Below are positions 62,445-64,000 of a stretch of 64,000 nucleotides of DNA, one piece after another; position 1 is the stretch's first letter, and each line of letters starts with the position of its first letter. The stretch is from positions 62,001 to 126,000 of the forward strand of contig NZ_SZPQ01000011.1 in NCBI RefSeq assembly GCF_005217455.1, written 5' to 3'. The notes beneath the pieces are model-generated. The model was not told where the DNA came from. It was given only the letters and a program-made list of their open reading frames with translations, and made no database searches. A program made the translations under genes and the position numbers. This DNA comes from Martelella alba (GTDB taxonomy: Bacteria > Pseudomonadota > Gammaproteobacteria > Enterobacterales > Enterobacteriaceae).

Positions 62445-64000
62445 ATGAACAAACCCGTTTTGATTGTTATCGGCCATGGCATGGTCGGTCATTATTTCCT
62501 CGAACAACTGGTGGAATATGATTTGCACCTTCGCTACCGGATTGTGGTATTCGGCGAGGAACCCCATCCGGCGTACGATCGTGTCCATTTGTCGGAGTAT
62601 TTCAGCGGACGTAGCGCCCAATCGTTCTCGCTGGTTGCGCCAGGGTTTTTCGCGGAATACGGTATCGAACTGCGCACATCGTGCGAAATCGTCGCCATCG
62701 ATCGGGTCCGGCATTGCGTCGCCGATGCCAATGGGGAGGAAACGGCTTATGAAAGATTGGTGATCGCCACCGGCTCCTATGCTTTCGTTCCACCTATTAC
62801 CGGTAGTGATCGGGAAGGGTGTCTGGTCTATAGAACCCTTGGCGATCTTGATGCTATCGCGCTCAGGGCGCGGCGATCGGAGATAGGTGTCGTGATAGGC
62901 GGCGGTCTGCTGGGCCTGGAAGCGGCCAACGCCTTGCGGCAACTGGGTCTGGAAACCCATGTGGTGGAGTTCGCCCCCCGTTTAATGTCTTTGCAACTGG
63001 ATGATGGCGGCGCGGCCATGCTGCGCAGGAAGATCGAAACCCTGGGCGTCAATGTGCATACCGGTAAAGACACCAGAGAGATAACTGTCGGCCATCAAGG
63101 CCGGTTGCGGCTGTGTTTCGCCGGCGGCGAAACACTGGATACCGATTTGGTGCTATTCTCCGCCGGGATTCGTCCCCGCGACCAACTGGCGCGGGCAAGC
63201 GGACTGACCCTTGGTCCGCGTGGCGGCGTTGTGATTGATGATGAGACGCGCACCTCAGACACGGCGATTTTCGCCATTGGCGAATGCGCGGTCTGGCATG
63301 GGCGGAATTTCGGCCTGGTGGCGCCGGGATACCAGATGGCGCGGACCGCCGCCGCCGTGCTGGCCGGGCGGGAAGGCGCCTTCCACGGAGCGGACATGAG
63401 CACCAAGCTCAAACTCCTCGGCGTTGATGTCGCCTCGTTAGGGGATTCCCTGGCAAAAACGCCCGGCAGCCAGTCTTATCAATGGACTGACGGTCCGCGG
63501 GAGATCTACAAGAACATCACCGTTTCCGCCGACGGTAAACAATTGCTTGGCGCCGTGTTGGTGGGTGATAGCAGCGATTATAGCGTGCTGTTGCAGATGA
63601 TGCTTAATCGCACCGTCTTGCCCGAGCGGCCGGAAAGCCTGATTTTACCGGCGATGGAGCAAGGCGGCGTCAGGGCTTTTGGCGTGGCGGCCCTCCCTGG
63701 CGAGGCGCAGGTGTGCTCTTGCCATAATGTCAGCAAAGCGACTCTCTGCGCGGCCGTGAAAAACGGCTGCCGCGATCTCGCCTCGCTCAAGGCTCATACC
63801 CGGGCCGGTACCGGATGCGGCGGCTGCGTGTCTTTGGTCAAGCAGGTAATGGAATACCAGTTGGAACAATTGGGCGTCGAGGTGAACAAAGAGGTGTGCG
63901 AGCATTTCGCCTACACGCGTCAGGCGCTGTATCATCTTATTCGCGTCAATCATATCAGGACGTTTGAAGAATTGATCGGCCGTTACGGTCATGGTATCGG
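62445..64000 (+). CDS. nirB: nitrite reductase [NAD(P)H] large subunit, 5' part (runs off the window)
   Basis: The frame stays open from the ATG at 62445 (AAGGA seven bases upstream) to the window edge, giving about 518 residues of a protein of roughly 850-950. The FAD site is VLIVIGHGMVGHYFLEQL. The NAD site is GVVIGGGLLGLEAANALRQLGLETHVVE, with ATGSYAF and IFAIGECA typical of the pyridine-nucleotide oxidoreductase half. The BFD-like [2Fe-2S] cysteines are CSCH and, after 30 residues, CGGC (about 425-462). The sulfite/nitrite reductase domain with siroheme would follow outside. It reduces nitrite to ammonia in the cytoplasm. Control by the leader and NasR suggests an assimilatory role (nasB-like). 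Confidence 0.94.
   Translation, partial: MNKPVLIVIGHGMVGHYFLEQLVEYDLHLRYRIVVFGEEPHPAYDRVHLSEYFSGRSAQSFSLVAPGFFAEYGIELRTSCEIVAIDRVRHCVADANGEETAYERLVIATGSYAFVPPITGSDREGCLVYRTLGDLDAIALRARRSEIGVVIGGGLLGLEAANALRQLGLETHVVEFAPRLMSLQLDDGGAAMLRRKIETLGVNVHTGKDTREITVGHQGRLRLCFAGGETLDTDLVLFSAGIRPRDQLARASGLTLGPRGGVVIDDETRTSDTAIFAIGECAVWHGRNFGLVAPGYQMARTAAAVLAGREGAFHGADMSTKLKLLGVDVASLGDSLAKTPGSQSYQWTDGPREIYKNITVSADGKQLLGAVLVGDSSDYSVLLQMMLNRTVLPERPESLILPAMEQGGVRAFGVAALPGEAQVCSCHNVSKATLCAAVKNGCRDLASLKAHTRAGTGCGGCVSLVKQVMEYQLEQLGVEVNKEVCEHFAYTRQALYHLIRVNHIRTFEELIGRYGHGI

Noticed and set aside
1..64000. CRISPR array, rRNA or complete insertion sequence
   Set aside because: No regularly spaced repeats, rRNA or transposase were seen; the only mobile-element gene is the integrase.

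Overview
The window looks like chromosome of a GC-rich member of the Enterobacterales. The tRNA-Asn matches the Escherichia coli gene as I know it, and DcuB, MaeB, Pta, FolM, NasR, OqxAB and the citrate-lyase proteins are close to enterobacterial versions. Three otherwise intact operons each carry one gene broken by a single lesion: a frameshifted dppA-like gene, an amber stop in dpiB and a poly-G frameshift in citF. This fits a lineage losing genes, such as the Sodalis-like group, but that placement is inference and sequencing errors have to be excluded.

Layout. 1-1.7 kb: the end of an integrated element (partial CDS and P4-type integrase) inserted at the 3' end of tRNA-Asn, with a 17-bp att core of the High Pathogenicity Island type. 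1.8-8.4 kb: the anaerobic C4-dicarboxylate carrier dcuB; a MarR regulator with EmrA/EmrB-like efflux; a TetR (AcuR/NemR-like) regulator with an AcuI/YhdH reductase, both preceded by similar palindromes. 8.5-16.5 kb: an amide-scavenging operon with a leader terminator, amiC-amiR, an ABC transporter (two permeases, frameshifted binding protein, fused double ATPase) and a formamidase. 16.5-21 kb: an HprRS/CusRS-like two-component system divergent from a DUF5666 protein, a cytochrome b and a molybdopterin oxidoreductase.

21-26.2 kb: a diguanylate cyclase, a ToxR/ToxS-like membrane regulator pair, and an HxlR regulator overlapping a stand-alone ketoacyl synthase. 26.7-44.4 kb is a fermentative block: malic enzyme maeB, the citrate sensor pair dpiBA (dpiB interrupted), citS, an FAH-family enzyme, citCDEFXG, a small serine hydrolase, PPK2, a DeoR regulator and pta. 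Together these would take up citrate, split it to acetate and oxaloacetate, and lead carbon toward pyruvate, malate and acetyl-phosphate. No oadGAB sodium pump is present, so the FAH-family protein is a candidate for handling oxaloacetate.

44.5-53 kb: an OppA-like binding protein with a PAS-LuxR regulator, a gene-poor stretch of about 0.9 kb, a DUF917/hydantoinase pair, a leucine-rich-repeat protein with an exact 20-residue period, a GT9-like protein and folM. 53-58.3 kb: oqxR-oqxA-oqxB multidrug efflux. 58.4-60.7 kb: an unusual GT8 glycosyltransferase plus sugar-lactone oxidase pair. 60.9-64 kb: nasR, an ANTAR-type leader RNA with both expected hexaloop hairpins and a competing terminator, and the 5' part of a nitrite reductase (nirB/nasB) that runs off the end. 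Two ANTAR antitermination circuits, for amides and for nitrate, therefore lie in one 64-kb window.
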